Assembly: GCF_003605645.1 (NCBI RefSeq)
Contig: NZ_QVMU01000006.1
Location: 124,270-188,269, forward strand
Length of the DNA: 64,000 nucleotides
Direction: 5' to 3'
DNA from: Vibrio sinensis
Lineage (GTDB): Bacteria; Pseudomonadota; Gammaproteobacteria; Enterobacterales; Vibrionaceae
The translations under genes were made by a program, and so were the position numbers. Within the stretch, counting starts at the first letter, position 1. Each line of letters opens with the position of its first letter. Shown here piece by piece: positions 44,376 through 54,907 of this stretch. The notes beneath the pieces were generated by a model, which saw only the letters and a program-made list of their open reading frames with translations, made no database searches and was not told the origin of the DNA.

Positions 44376-45776
44376 ATGACATTGTGGATCTACTTACACT
44401 TCCCTGCTTTGCAGTTGGATGCGCTATTTGCTGAACAAAAAACACAAGCAACCGTGATCATTGATAGCAAGCATTTTCAGGTAATACAATGCAATGCCGA
44501 AGCAGAACAACAAGGCATACAAATTGGTATGGGCCTTGGCTGTGCGAGCGCACTATGTCATTCGCTACAAGTCCATCCTTATGACGCAAAGCAGGAACAG
44601 TTCATCCTCACTGACATTGCTCAATGGCTTTATTTGATCACCTCTGATATTGCACTTTTTCCGCCCCATGGTCTTTTACTTAAAGTCACTAATATGCTCA
44701 GCTTATATGGTGGACTAGATGCATACTGGAAAACGCTGCAAACACACCTTAATACATTGAATATTCATTACGGCTACTCTAGTGGGTTCTCACCTTATTC
44801 AGCGATGTTGCTAGCAAAATCAGCGGCGAATTTACTGTCACAAGATAAAGAACAAATTATCACCGCTCTTTACCCATACCCGCTACCAGCAACAGAGTTA
44901 GAACAAAAACAGGTTGAAGCTCTAGCAAGAGTTGGCGTTCAAAACATCCATGAGTTATTAAGTTTACCAATGCAAGATATCGCTCGTCGTTTTGATATTG
45001 ATTTGGTTAATTATGTCGGGCGACTAATGGGGCAATTTAAGCATCCGGTGACCTTTTATCACCCTCCTGAAAAATTCAAACATTACTTAGAATTACTCTT
45101 TGAAATTGAAAACATCCAATGGCTAGAAAAGCCGTTGATGATACAGCTCAATAAGTTAGAGCTATTTCTAACCTTACGTAATCAGGTCGCTTATGAATTA
45201 GAACTAACCTTGCATCAAAGAGATCATACGGATGGGAAAATCAATTTCACTTCTGCCTGTGGAGATTACAAAGCCAGCCAGTGGTGGCGGTTATGTCAAC
45301 TTACGCTTGAATCCATCAAACTGGAGGCTCCAGTTCAAGGTTTAACCCTAAACATTATTCGTAGTGGGGACTTAGAGTCCACCAGCAATGATATTTTTAA
45401 CGGTCCTCAAGGGCAGCAAAGTGAACTTGAGTTAATTAGTTTACTGCAAGCAAAAATTGGCAAAGACAAGGTGCATAAAGTCGCCCTTTCAGACGACCCT
45501 CGTCCTGAACGCGCAACACAGCTCTGCGACCCGAGCCAAATTATTGCGACTAAGCCCAATCCCCATAGAACACGCCCAGCATTTATTCTGCCGACACCGC
45601 AACCCCTGCATGAAACGGTATCTATCGTACAAGGACCAGAACGCTTTGTGACCGGATGGTGGGATGGCGGTGACATCGTGCGCGATTATTTTATTGCACG
45701 TAGCCATACAGGTCGTTGGTTGTGGATATTTCGCGATCAAGAAAAACGCTGGTTCCTACATGGCCAATTTAGTTAA
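44376..45776 (+). CDS. imuB: ImuB, inactive Y-family polymerase-like mutagenesis factor
   Basis: A 466-aa Y-family-like protein beginning IYLHFPALQLDALFAE, without the metal-binding DxD of active Y polymerases. It has helix-hairpin-helix-like ARVGVQNIHELLSLPMQDIA and a long C-terminal region. ImuB docks DnaE2 to the beta clamp. It starts 2 bases after the imuA stop, with AAGG 7 bases upstream, so translation is coupled. Confidence 0.92.
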   Translation: MTLWIYLHFPALQLDALFAEQKTQATVIIDSKHFQVIQCNAEAEQQGIQIGMGLGCASALCHSLQVHPYDAKQEQFILTDIAQWLYLITSDIALFPPHGLLLKVTNMLSLYGGLDAYWKTLQTHLNTLNIHYGYSSGFSPYSAMLLAKSAANLLSQDKEQIITALYPYPLPATELEQKQVEALARVGVQNIHELLSLPMQDIARRFDIDLVNYVGRLMGQFKHPVTFYHPPEKFKHYLELLFEIENIQWLEKPLMIQLNKLELFLTLRNQVAYELELTLHQRDHTDGKINFTSACGDYKASQWWRLCQLTLESIKLEAPVQGLTLNIIRSGDLESTSNDIFNGPQGQQSELELISLLQAKIGKDKVHKVALSDDPRPERATQLCDPSQIIATKPNPHRTRPAFILPTPQPLHETVSIVQGPERFVTGWWDGGDIVRDYFIARSHTGRWLWIFRDQEKRWFLHGQFS

Positions 45777-45858
45777 GTCTCTGATAACACATACTCCATG
45801 AGACAAACTGCACTCTATGACATGCACCTTATAAGATGAAGCTTGTGAAACAGACCCT

Positions 45859-48800
45859 ATGAAATACGCCGAATTATTTTGCCAAACCAATTTCTCTTTT
45901 TTGACTGGGGCTTCACACGCTGAAGAACTGATTTTGCAGGCCGATTTTTTACGCTATCACTCTTTGGCGATCACCGATGAGTGCTCTGTCGCAGGAGTGG
46001 TTCGGGCGTATACGGCCATTAAAAACCATCAACTCGGTGTCAAGCTAATCATCGGCAGTATGTTTTGGCTTAATTCACAATGCCAAGTGGTTCTCCTTTG
46101 CCCCAATCGACAAGCTTATGCTGAGCTGTGTCGAATCATCAGCAATGCACGTCGACGTTCAGAGAAAGGACACTATCAACTTTCTGAATGGGATTTAATG
46201 TCTTTACAGCACTGCTTGCTGCTTTGGCTACCCTGCCACCAAGAGAGTGACCAAAAATGGGGGCATTGGCTCCACCAGCATCATGCGCAGCGTTTATGGA
46301 TTGGTCTACAGCGTCATTTAGGCACTAACGATAGAAACTACGTAGAGCACTGCGAAGCGTTATCACATGAATTACAAATGCCTATCACTGCCTGTGGTGG
46401 CGTTCTAATGCACACTGCGACTCGTTTACCGTTACAACATACTTTAACCGCCATTAAGTATGGCAAGAGCATTGATAAAATCGGGGCTCACTTACTGACA
46501 AATACCGAACGTACGCTACGCAGTACAGAGAAACTTCGCGCGTTATTTAAACCTCAATGGTTACAAGCAAGTGTAGATATCGCTCAGCAATGTGCTTTTA
46601 GCCTAGGTGAATTAAAATATGAATACCCGAGTGAACTGATCCCCAATGGTGAAACACCAATGGGGTACTTACGCCAATTAGTCTCTCAAGGTAAAAAAAC
46701 TCGGTTTCCTGAGGGGGTACCTGAAAGCATCAATGAGATTATTAATAAAGAGCTCCAGTTAATCGAAGAGCTCCACTACCCTTTTTATTTTTTGACCATT
46801 CACGACATTGTGATGTTTGCTAAACAGCAAAAAATTTTGTACCAAGGCCGTGGCTCTGCCGCTAACTCTGTAGTGTGTTACTGCTTAGAAATCACCTCAG
46901 TTGATCCAAGGCAAATCTCAGTTTTATTCGAACGATTTATCAGTAAAGAACGTGACGAGCCACCTGATATTGATGTCGATTTTGAGCATGAACGCCGCGA
47001 AGAAGTGATTCAATATATCTATCAAAAGTATGGTCGTGAACGGGCCGCCTTAGCGGCAACCGTGATTTCCTATCGCTTCAAAAGTGCGGTGCGGGATGTT
47101 GGTAAGGCATTGAGTATTGATGAAGTGCAATTGGATTACTTCATTAAAAACGTTAATCGTCGTGATAGAGCCCTTGGGTGGCAAGCCCAAATTGTTCAGC
47201 TCGGCTTACAACCCGATTCACTCAAAGGTGAACAATTCATCGCCTTGGTGAACGATATTATGGGTTTTCCTCGCCACCTCTCACAACATGTTGGAGGGTT
47301 TATTATCTCATCCGGCCCTTTGTACGAATTGGTGCCGATTGAAAACGCCTCCATGCCGGATCGTACCGTGATCCAATGGGATAAAGACGACTTGGAAAGC
47401 CTTGCACTACTTAAGGTTGATGTTCTGGCCTTAGGAATGCTAACCGCTATTCGAAAATGCTTTAATTTAATCAAAAAACACCATGGTCATACTCTGACAA
47501 TCGCTGACATTACTCGTCGTCAGGACGATAGCAATGTCTATCGTATGATTCAAAAAGCAGACACCGTCGGCGTCTTCCAAATCGAATCTCGCGCCCAAAT
47601 GAGTATGCTGCCAAGATTAAAGCCTCGTAGCTATTATGACCTTGTGATTCAAATTGCGATTGTTCGACCGGGCCCAATCCAAGGCGATATGGTGCACCCA
47701 TTTTTGAAGCGTCGTAATGGTGAAGAACCGATTGATTATCCTTCGGAGGAAGTGAAACAGGTCCTTTCTCGCACTATGGGTGTCCCTATTTTTCAAGAAC
47801 AAGTAATTAAGCTTGCGATGGTCGCAGCCGGATTTTCAGGAGGAGAAGCCGATCAACTTCGCCGTGCAATGGCGGCTTGGAAAAAGAATGGCGATTTAAT
47901 TAAATTTAAGTCAAAACTAACCCAGGGGATGTTAGATCGTGGCTACGATATCAGCTTTGCGGAACGCATTTTCGACCAAATATTAGGATTTGGAGAATAT
48001 GGTTTTCCAGAAAGTCATTCAGCTTCTTTTGCCGTGCTCGCTTATTGCTCTGCTTGGTTGAAATATTATTACCCTGAAGCTTTTTATACTTCGCTTCTCA
48101 ATAGTCTCCCTATGGGATTCTACAGCGCCTCACAACTGGTACAAGATGCTCAAAGACACGGCGTTACAATATTACCTGTCTGTGTAAATCAATCTTTGTA
48201 TGAACACCAAGTTATACCAAATCAGGGCAAACTAATGATTCAACTTGGGTTTAAGCAAGTAAAAGGCTTAAGCGCTGATGGGTGCCGACAACTGATTAAA
48301 GCTCGAGGCGAAACCGGCTTTACTCACCCAAGTCAAATTAAGCATATCGGCTTAAATCGTCGAGACATTGAGCTACTCGCCTCAGCAAACGCCATGCACG
48401 CTATTGCCAACAATCGCTATCAAACTCGCTGGTCAATGATGGACTCACTCTCTGATTTACCTCTATTTCAACACATAGAAGAGCAAGTAAATGAACCTAT
48501 AGCGATACCAAATTCAGCACAGACATTGCTTGAAGATTACGCAGCAACAGGGCTCTCTCTCTCTCATCACCCAATATCATTACTTGAACAAGCGGGGCAG
48601 CTGGGACGATTTACCCGTATGCGTGATTTAGCAACTAAACAACATCAATCCTTAGTGACCGTCGCTGGCGTCGTCACTGGTCGACAATCACCGGGAACAG
48701 CCGCTGGTGTCACGTTTTTTACCTTAGAAGATGATACTGGGAATATCAACGTCGTAGTTTGGCAAGCCACAGCTAGAGCCCAAAAACAGGCCTACCTTAC

Positions 48801-48930
48801 CGCAAAAATATTGAAAGTGAGTGGTATTCTTGAGAAAGAAGGAGAGGTCACACATGTCATAGCGGGACGATTGGAAGATATAACCGATAAGCTCACTGGG
48901 CTCCAAACCCATTCACGGGATTTCCATTAA
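45859..48930 (+). CDS. dnaE2: Error-prone DNA polymerase DnaE2 (ImuC)
   Basis: A 1023-aa C-family polymerase. The N-terminal PHP domain (FSFLTGASHAEELILQADF) precedes the polymerase core with catalytic aspartates D372 and D374 in PPDIDVDFEHERR and the RGSAANSVVCY loop. The C-terminus has an OB domain (LVTVAGVVTGRQSP). It lacks the clamp-binding tail of replicative DnaE and carries out mutagenic translesion synthesis. It follows imuB by 82 bases; its Shine-Dalgarno is weak. Confidence 0.95.
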   Translation: MKYAELFCQTNFSFLTGASHAEELILQADFLRYHSLAITDECSVAGVVRAYTAIKNHQLGVKLIIGSMFWLNSQCQVVLLCPNRQAYAELCRIISNARRRSEKGHYQLSEWDLMSLQHCLLLWLPCHQESDQKWGHWLHQHHAQRLWIGLQRHLGTNDRNYVEHCEALSHELQMPITACGGVLMHTATRLPLQHTLTAIKYGKSIDKIGAHLLTNTERTLRSTEKLRALFKPQWLQASVDIAQQCAFSLGELKYEYPSELIPNGETPMGYLRQLVSQGKKTRFPEGVPESINEIINKELQLIEELHYPFYFLTIHDIVMFAKQQKILYQGRGSAANSVVCYCLEITSVDPRQISVLFERFISKERDEPPDIDVDFEHERREEVIQYIYQKYGRERAALAATVISYRFKSAVRDVGKALSIDEVQLDYFIKNVNRRDRALGWQAQIVQLGLQPDSLKGEQFIALVNDIMGFPRHLSQHVGGFIISSGPLYELVPIENASMPDRTVIQWDKDDLESLALLKVDVLALGMLTAIRKCFNLIKKHHGHTLTIADITRRQDDSNVYRMIQKADTVGVFQIESRAQMSMLPRLKPRSYYDLVIQIAIVRPGPIQGDMVHPFLKRRNGEEPIDYPSEEVKQVLSRTMGVPIFQEQVIKLAMVAAGFSGGEADQLRRAMAAWKKNGDLIKFKSKLTQGMLDRGYDISFAERIFDQILGFGEYGFPESHSASFAVLAYCSAWLKYYYPEAFYTSLLNSLPMGFYSASQLVQDAQRHGVTILPVCVNQSLYEHQVIPNQGKLMIQLGFKQVKGLSADGCRQLIKARGETGFTHPSQIKHIGLNRRDIELLASANAMHAIANNRYQTRWSMMDSLSDLPLFQHIEEQVNEPIAIPNSAQTLLEDYAATGLSLSHHPISLLEQAGQLGRFTRMRDLATKQHQSLVTVAGVVTGRQSPGTAAGVTFFTLEDDTGNINVVVWQATARAQKQAYLTAKILKVSGILEKEGEVTHVIAGRLEDITDKLTGLQTHSRDFH

Positions 48931-48958
48931 TTCTAATGAATGGTTCTAGCCCATATAT

Positions 48959-49006
48959 GATAAACAAGATGCGCGATAAGCAAGATGCATGATAAACAAA
49001 TAGGAG
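48959..49006 (+). repeat. Three tandem 16-bp repeats behind dnaE2
   Basis: Units at 48959, 48975 and 48991 begin GATAAACAAGATGC, GATAAGCAAGATGC and GATAAACAAATAGG. The third unit forms the left arm of the terminator hairpin. Confidence 0.75.
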
Positions 49007-49031
49007 CCTTGGCTCCTATTTGTTTATCATG
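48988..49031. terminator. Very long perfect hairpin, bidirectional terminator
   Basis: The arms 48988-49008 and 49011-49031 are perfectly complementary over 21 bp with a two-base centre. It lies in the gap between convergent dnaE2 and cheV. A core of AAATAGGAGCC gives GC clamping. Confidence 0.75.
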
Positions 49032-49057
49032 ACGAAAGGTCGTGGTTGTTCGACAGA

Positions 49058-50005
49058 CTATCCGTTTAAGACGCTTCTCAATTGATTTTGAGTTACTTCA
49101 ACGAGCAAATCTGGCTGGAATTTAGAGATAAAGCGATCACAACCCACTTTTTTAACCATTGCTTCATTAAAACTTCCGCTCAATGAAGTATTCAGTACCA
49201 CATGCAGATCTTTCAGTTTTGGATCCATTCGAATTTCATGAGTCAGTTTATAGCCATCCATTTCCGGCATTTCGGCATCGGTAATGACCAACAGTAATTC
49301 TTCAGTCACATCCTTACCCTCAGCACTCCAAGACTTCAATAAATTCAGCGCCTCAAGACCATCACTGCACTCAATGATATTCAGTCCCAGTTGAGATAAG
49401 GTTCCTTTAACTTGCGCGCGAGCCGTTGAAGAGTCATCAACAATCAGTACATTACGGCCAATCATATGGGCACTGAGCATTTCATCCAACACCCCTTCAG
49501 AAATCGAGACGTCGTAATCAATAATTTCAGCCAACACTTTTTCAACGTCAATAATCTCGACGATCTGTGTCGTATCACCATCTTTAATCTGGGTAATTGC
49601 AGTGAGGTAATTAGAACGTCCAGTCGTCTTTGGCGGTGGCTGAATCTCAGTCCAAGTGGTATTGACAATATTACGCACCTGTCCAACTAAAAAGCCCTGT
49701 ACGGTACGGTTATATTCGGTAATGATCAGGTTATCTTCTTGCTTCTCTAAACGAGAAGGAGGGAAACCAATCGCACCACGTAAATCAATCACAGGAACTG
49801 AATTACCACGTAACGAAGCAACACCAGTAATGTGATAATGCGATCCTGGCAATTTTGTCAACGGCGGTACTTTAATCACTTCTCGCACTTTAAATACGTT
49901 AATCGCAAAAAGTTGGCGGCTATTGAGACTAAATAACAGCAATTCCAGACGGTTTTCACCTACAAGGTTAGTACGCTGATCGACCGTATTTAAAACACCC
50001 GTCAT
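49058..50005 (-). CDS. cheV: Chemotaxis protein CheV (CheW-REC fusion)
   Basis: A 315-aa cytoplasmic protein: a CheW-like domain (residues about 12-165: LELLLFSLNSRQLFAINVFK, VIKVPPLTKLPGSHYHITGV) fused to a receiver domain (VLIVDDSSTARAQV, phosphorylatable D in VITDAEMPEMDGYK, Lys in FISKFQP). It couples chemoreceptors to CheA. GGGAG is 6 bases before the ATG at 50005, against the upstream alternative at 50017. Confidence 0.93.
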   Translation of the reverse strand: MTGVLNTVDQRTNLVGENRLELLLFSLNSRQLFAINVFKVREVIKVPPLTKLPGSHYHITGVASLRGNSVPVIDLRGAIGFPPSRLEKQEDNLIITEYNRTVQGFLVGQVRNIVNTTWTEIQPPPKTTGRSNYLTAITQIKDGDTTQIVEIIDVEKVLAEIIDYDVSISEGVLDEMLSAHMIGRNVLIVDDSSTARAQVKGTLSQLGLNIIECSDGLEALNLLKSWSAEGKDVTEELLLVITDAEMPEMDGYKLTHEIRMDPKLKDLHVVLNTSLSGSFNEAMVKKVGCDRFISKFQPDLLVEVTQNQLRSVLNG

Positions 50006-50181
50006 ATAAACTCCCAATTAACCTTTTAATACTATTAAACCAACCGATGTAACATAAAACTAGAAAAGCACCTAGCCTAATGTTTACAAGTAATACATTC
50101 TATAGAGCAGCTCCACAATTCATAGTGAATTATGCGGCTCGATAAGCGATAAAAACAACAAAAATCGCAATCTGTTTGATT

Positions 50182-50206
50182 CTATACCCAAGCAACTTAG
50201 GTATAG
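50182..50206. repeat. Minimal inverted repeat CTATACC-N11-GGTATAG
   Basis: A 25-bp palindrome with CTATACC at one end and GGTATAG at the other; it resembles the two termini of an ERIC-like element fused together. Confidence 0.65.
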
Positions 50207-50281
50207 GAAGAAATAAAACATTTTACGATATTTAGGAAAATAAAAAACGTGGCATAAAGAGAAAAAGAAATAATACCCGTG

Positions 50282-50442
50282 CTATACCCTAGTAACCTGA
50301 GATGCTAGTTTCAGCGAGAATGGCTGGGGTTGTAGACAAGATCCGATTTAAAAATCAAGTTATTCTAAATTGAGGTTCGATAATACCTACCTCCCCCCAT
50401 TCATTTATCACCGACCAACAACATCAAGTTATTTTGGTATAG
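50282..50442. repeat. ERIC-like intergenic repeat
   Basis: Left end CTATACCCTAGTAACCTGAG and right end TATTTTGGTATAG are imperfect inverted repeats around a 161-bp element that ends before the mlc stop codon. Confidence 0.6.
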
Positions 50443-50460
50443 GTGTGATAATTGATTAAA

Positions 50461-51678
50461 TTAACCTTCAATCACTTTCATTAACAGTAACCCATCAAAG
50501 AGTGCCTGTTTAATCAATGCCGCACCAGGCATGGTCGCTTGTTTGTAAAAACGAGATTCCACCAACTCTAAGTTTTGATGATATACCGGCAAACTCTGCT
50601 GTTCGATACAAGTTTGAATCGCTGGATAAAGCACTTCTTTTGCTTGGTTTATTGCCCCACCAATCAAGATTTTTTCTGGGTTAAATAAATTGATGACGAT
50701 GGAGATCGCCGCTCCCAAATAACGTCCCAACTTCTCAATTACATCAATCGCAAGTGGATCGCCATTAGCAGCCGCTTCACAAATATCTTCAACTGACACA
50801 TCTTCAAATTCGGCTAACACGGATTGCTCACCATTAGCTAAGCGCTCTGTGACTTCAGTTCGGATCGCTTGAGAACTGGCAACGGTTTCTAAACAACCGA
50901 TATTTCCACAGTGACAACGCTTACCTTGTGGGTCAATCTGAATATGCCCCAATTCGCCAATATTTCCGTGACGCCCTTGAAGTACACGCCCATCTAAAAT
51001 AACGCCAGCACCAAGCCCATGGTGGATAGATATCAACACTGAATTTTCGTTATCTTGCGAATGGCCAAATAGCTTCTCAGCCAACGCCCAAGCTCGCGTA
51101 TCGTTCGCTACAAATACCGGTAACCCTGTCGCTTTATAGATTTCAGGTCCAAGCGCCAAATTTTCCACATTATAGTGTGGCATTTGCAGCACAATACCTT
51201 TCTCCGAGTTAACTAAGCCCGGAAGTGTAATCGCGATGCTGGTAACACGATCAAGTTGATCAGCATAAGTCTGAAAAAACTCTTCAATCTCGTACAGCAG
51301 ACGTGCCAATACATCTTCTTGATCAATTTCATGAATATCAATTTTAGTATCGATCAATACATCGCCACCAAGCTCATGCAATGCGATCGTCAGATAGCCT
51401 CGCCCTAATCGCATCGATAAGAACTGCCAGCCCTCATTGTTGACTTGTAGACCAACCGCAGGACGGCCTCGACTCAAAGATTCTTGAACCGTGGTTTCGT
51501 GGATCAGGTGTGCTTCGATTAATTCGCGCGTAATCTTAGTGATACTTGCCGGTGCAAGTTCGCTTTCTTTCGACAAATCAATACGGGAAATAGGACCTTT
51601 TTGGTCAATGAGTTTATATACACGACCAGCATTGACCTGCTTGATATGATCAATATGGCCAGGATGCGCCATGTACAT
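50461..51678 (-). CDS. mlc: ROK-family repressor Mlc
   Basis: A 405-aa ROK transcriptional repressor close to E. coli Mlc in order and length: HIKQVNAGRVYKLIDQKGP, the helix-turn-helix ISRIDLSKESELAPASITKI, the zinc motif CHCGNIGCLE and SIAITLPGLV. In E. coli Mlc represses ptsG and is sequestered by active PtsG. GGAG is 6 bases before the ATG at 51678; the longer frame to 51873 is unlikely. ptsG lies in this window at 55747-57180. Confidence 0.9.
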   Translation of the reverse strand: MYMAHPGHIDHIKQVNAGRVYKLIDQKGPISRIDLSKESELAPASITKITRELIEAHLIHETTVQESLSRGRPAVGLQVNNEGWQFLSMRLGRGYLTIALHELGGDVLIDTKIDIHEIDQEDVLARLLYEIEEFFQTYADQLDRVTSIAITLPGLVNSEKGIVLQMPHYNVENLALGPEIYKATGLPVFVANDTRAWALAEKLFGHSQDNENSVLISIHHGLGAGVILDGRVLQGRHGNIGELGHIQIDPQGKRCHCGNIGCLETVASSQAIRTEVTERLANGEQSVLAEFEDVSVEDICEAAANGDPLAIDVIEKLGRYLGAAISIVINLFNPEKILIGGAINQAKEVLYPAIQTCIEQQSLPVYHQNLELVESRFYKQATMPGAALIKQALFDGLLLMKVIEG

Positions 51679-52129
51679 AGAATGCTCCAACAAACAGTTA
51701 CCTCTTAATTTTTTTACTTTGCGAAGGAATTGTGAAGCCACTTGGTAGATTGCCGTGACAAGCATCACGTATAAAGCTGATTGTTTGTGTAGTAAGTCAA
51801 ATTGACAAACGATTAATCGCTTTCTTGCGCGGTTTTTTTGCGCTAACAAAAATGCATAAAAAATGTGCTGCAAGTCCCCTAAAATTTTTCACAGATGTGA
51901 TTATATAAGGCGGTCTCAATAGACTGGCTCACTCTACCTGCTGTCTAACAACAAGGTTGAACATCCTAGCCATGCTTCTTCAAGGTGACCTGACACTAAA
52001 ATAAGCAACTAGAAAATCAGGTGTATATCCAAACAACTTGGAGTTATAGCTTCAATATAAAACGGGTATAACAAGCATATTGATGTTGCTTAGATATACT
52101 TATTCCAGAGACTTACAAGGAGATTGCTC
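51679..52129. other. Divergent mlc/pykA promoter region
   Basis: About 450 bases with no gene. It contains an ERIC-like remnant near 52023-52072 (TATATCCAAACAACTTGGAG to CGGGTATAAC), and the AAGGAG of pykA at its right edge. No other feature recognised. Confidence 0.5.
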
Positions 52130-53572
52130 ATGACCGCTGTACAAAGAAGAACAAAAATTGTCACCACGCTTGGCCCCTCAACTGATCAAGAGGGCATTCT
52201 CGAAGCGATTATCACAGCTGGCGTAAATGTAGTTCGAATGAATTTCTCTCATGGTACTGCTGAAGATCATATTCGCAGATCAAATCATGTGCGGGAACTG
52301 GCCAAAAAATACCAAACTCATATCGCTATTCTTGGTGACTTACAGGGTCCAAAGATACGCGTCTCAACATTCGAAAATGACCGCGTCACTTTAAATGTCG
52401 GAGACAGTTTTACTCTTGATGGAGATCTATTGCCGGGGCAAGGAAATCAAACCGCGGTAGGAATAGACTACAAAGATCTGCCGAAAGATGTATCTGAGGG
52501 TGATGTACTATTGCTCGATGATGGCCGAGTTCAACTGCAAGTGATGAGTGTTAGCGGTAATCAGGTTCACACTCAAGTGACTATTGGTGGTGTGTTATCC
52601 AATAATAAAGGCATCAATAAGAAAGGTGGTGGCCTATCCGCCGATGCATTAACTGAAAAAGATAAACGAGACATCTTACTAGCTGCACAAATTGAAGTTG
52701 ATTACCTCGCAGTCTCTTTCCCTCGTAATAGTGCTGATATGCACTATGCCCGCCAACTCGCTAAAGAGGCTGGTTTAGACACCAAACTCGTGGCAAAAGT
52801 CGAACGCGCCGAGACGGTTGAATCAGAAGCGAATATGGACGATATCATTCTCGCATCAGATGCAGTAATGGTTGCTCGCGGGGATCTGGGTGTCGAGATC
52901 GGCGATCCTGAACTTGTTGGCGTACAAAAACAATTGATTCGTCGCGCTAGAGCGCTTAATCGTGCGGTGATTACCGCCACACAGATGATGGAATCGATGA
53001 TGGATAGCCCAATGCCGACACGGGCGGAAGTGATGGATGTCGCTAATGCGGTGCTCGATGGTACTGATGCAGTGATGCTGTCTGGCGAAACCGCCGCTGG
53101 TAAATACCCATTAGAAACAGTTCGTTCCATGGCTGAAGTCTGCTTAGGTGCAGAGCGTATGTCAGCGGCAAATCGTTCTAGCTACCGCCTAGAATCTATC
53201 TTTGAATCTGGTGAAGAAACTATCGCAATGTCGACCATGTTTGCGGCCAACCATATGCGTGGTATTAAAGGAATTATCACGTTAACCGAATCCGGGCGCA
53301 CGGCACTGATGATGTCTCGTATCAGCTCAGGGCTGCCTATTTTTGCGCTCTCAAGAAACGAAACCACCTTAAACCAAACCGCACTGTATCGCGGTGTATT
53401 TCCTGCGTTTTTTGATTCCAAAGGAGATACTGGCCTGAGCACAGCAAAAGCGGCCATCGAATCTCTGAAACAACAAGGTATGCTCGATAGCGGAGATACG
53501 GTGATTATCACTCAAGGTGATATTATGGACGTCGTTGGTTCGACCAACTGCATGCGTATCCTTACAGCATAG
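52130..53572 (+). CDS. pykA: Pyruvate kinase II
   Basis: A 480-aa glycolytic enzyme making pyruvate and ATP from phosphoenolpyruvate. [49 protein letters not shown] and [10 protein letters not shown] are the catalytic blocks. Length and sequence follow E. coli PykA rather than PykF. AAGGAG lies 7 bases before the ATG at 52130; a TTG at 52124 is rejected. Confidence 0.96.
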   Translation: MTAVQRRTKIVTTLGPSTDQEGILEAIITAGVNVVRMNFSHGTAEDHIRRSNHVRELAKKYQTHIAILGDLQGPKIRVSTFENDRVTLNVGDSFTLDGDLLPGQGNQTAVGIDYKDLPKDVSEGDVLLLDDGRVQLQVMSVSGNQVHTQVTIGGVLSNNKGINKKGGGLSADALTEKDKRDILLAAQIEVDYLAVSFPRNSADMHYARQLAKEAGLDTKLVAKVERAETVESEANMDDIILASDAVMVARGDLGVEIGDPELVGVQKQLIRRARALNRAVITATQMMESMMDSPMPTRAEVMDVANAVLDGTDAVMLSGETAAGKYPLETVRSMAEVCLGAERMSAANRSSYRLESIFESGEETIAMSTMFAANHMRGIKGIITLTESGRTALMMSRISSGLPIFALSRNETTLNQTALYRGVFPAFFDSKGDTGLSTAKAAIESLKQQGMLDSGDTVIITQGDIMDVVGSTNCMRILTA

Positions 53573-53587
53573 CTAAAATCGCTCCTC

Positions 53588-53620
53588 AGAAGCTCAAGGA
53601 GAGGGGGAAGCTTCTTTTCT
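53588..53620 (+). terminator. Terminator after pykA
   Basis: AGAAGCT pairs with AGCTTCT around a 14-base purine-rich loop, followed by TTTCTT. Confidence 0.6.
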
Positions 53621-53641
53621 TGAGTAATTGCATTAACTTCA

Positions 53642-54802
53642 TCATGAATATGGATACAAAGGCATAGAGAGACTTTCACTGCCTCGACAGAATGTCTCGA
53701 CAAAACGAAATCCTGCATCCAACCCTAGTTGATAGTCGTGCAATAAATCTTCCTCACTACTCATTAGAGAACTGGATAACAACGGCGTAGCGGGCTTAAT
53801 TTGAATAATAAAACAGTCATCAGGTGGACGCTGAATAAATCCTTGAGTTAACGCGTAGGTTTGATAATGAACCATCAACATGTCAGCGAGTCCAGAATCA
53901 AATTTATCGCCTAACAAGTGACTTAAACGATAGATATCATCTGCACCAAATAACCATCGCCCACCATTTAATAGCTCAAGGTGTTTTTGATCTTTTTTTT
54001 CCTGACGTGATTTAAATATCTGTTCGTCGAAAAATCCGTTCCATTCGGTTTTCCATTGAATCAACCGATCCTGGAAACGTTCTTGCATTGTATTAAACGA
54101 ATGACGAAACCATTCCGAATCTTCGCTATCCGGTAAAATTAGTTCATCTTGACCGATATCCTCACCTTCAGTTCGAATGACGACAATGCAACGCGCACCC
54201 TGTCGCCATGCTTGCTGAACCGGGATTGATGCGGATACACCACCATCCACATAAGTCCCATGATCAAATTTAACTTCTTTTTCATACAATCGGGGAATGG
54301 CACAAGTGGCGATTAAAACTTTCTTCCAGTCGTGATCCAACATTGGCAAATAGTGATCGATTAAGTGCGTCGTTTCTGTCACCGCAGCAAAAGCTTTACG
54401 CTGCCCAAGAACTTGCCGTCCCATATCAACATCTAGCCGGTAGGGAAATTCACAAATTTTATCTAGCGCCCAATCTAAACCGAGATACTGCTTCCTTCGA
54501 ATATAACGGAATAGATGAAAAAATTCGGGTTTTGTGGTTAATTCTAGAATGAAAGAGCGGCCAATACCTTGTTGGCGACAAAGAAATGCGCCGATGTTTA
54601 AAGCGCCAGCTGAAGTGCCGTAAAACTCATCGAAAGGATCGAAATTGGAAAGTAGGAACGCGTCTAATACACCAGAGGTAAAAATGCCTCGTTGTCCGCC
54701 ACCTTGGGCAACTAACGTATTTTTACCGCCGGTATATTTTGCGAGGTGGTTAATATCCACCAACGACTCAGTGTTAGTGATAGCACCGCTGTTGGGAAAC
54801 AA
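53642..54802 (-). CDS. Patatin-like phospholipase (YjjU-like)
   Basis: A 386-aa protein with the patatin oxyanion loop QGGGQRGIFTSG, nucleophile S64 (YGTSAGAL) and catalytic D186 (YVDGGVSASIP). It should hydrolyse acyl esters of phospholipids; no secretion signal is visible. No ATG precedes the conserved part in frame: a TTG at 54802, with AGGGT upstream, is the best start. It ends close to the convergent pykA terminator and follows the YnhF-like gene. Confidence 0.85.
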   Translation of the reverse strand: MFPNSGAITNTESLVDINHLAKYTGGKNTLVAQGGGQRGIFTSGVLDAFLLSNFDPFDEFYGTSAGALNIGAFLCRQQGIGRSFILELTTKPEFFHLFRYIRRKQYLGLDWALDKICEFPYRLDVDMGRQVLGQRKAFAAVTETTHLIDHYLPMLDHDWKKVLIATCAIPRLYEKEVKFDHGTYVDGGVSASIPVQQAWRQGARCIVVIRTEGEDIGQDELILPDSEDSEWFRHSFNTMQERFQDRLIQWKTEWNGFFDEQIFKSRQEKKDQKHLELLNGGRWLFGADDIYRLSHLLGDKFDSGLADMLMVHYQTYALTQGFIQRPPDDCFIIQIKPATPLLSSSLMSSEEDLLHDYQLGLDAGFRFVETFCRGSESLSMPLYPYS

Positions 54803-54817
54803 TATCGCTACCCTATT

Positions 54818-54907
54818 TTAAGCCGAAATGGCTATGACACCGTAACTGATCAATATAACAAATATAATTGTTACTATTGATAACGCATATTTGAGATCTT
54901 GTTCCAT
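54818..54907 (-). CDS. ynhF: YnhF-like membrane microprotein (29 aa)
   Basis: A 29-aa protein (MEQDLKYALSIVTIIFVIL, then SYGVIAISA) with one TM helix. E. coli YnhF is also 29 aa and shares the MxxDLKxxL start and a hydrophobic remainder. AGGAGGT lies 4 bases before the ATG at 54907, a near-perfect ribosome binding site; a longer frame to 55015 lacks one. The function of YnhF is unknown. It lies 15 bases upstream of the phospholipase gene. Confidence 0.8.
   Translation of the reverse strand: MEQDLKYALSIVTIIFVILISYGVIAISA

Larger units (their letters stand above)
50018..50460. other. Gene-free region rich in ERIC-like repeats
   Basis: Between cheV and mlc. Contains the small palindrome at 50182-50206 and the longer ERIC-like element at 50282-50442. 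No ORF with a start signal is seen. Confidence 0.55.

Noticed and set aside
52744..53511. Long frames antisense to pykA
   Set aside because: They mirror conserved pyruvate kinase coding sequence; composition is typical of shadow frames and there are no ribosome binding sites.
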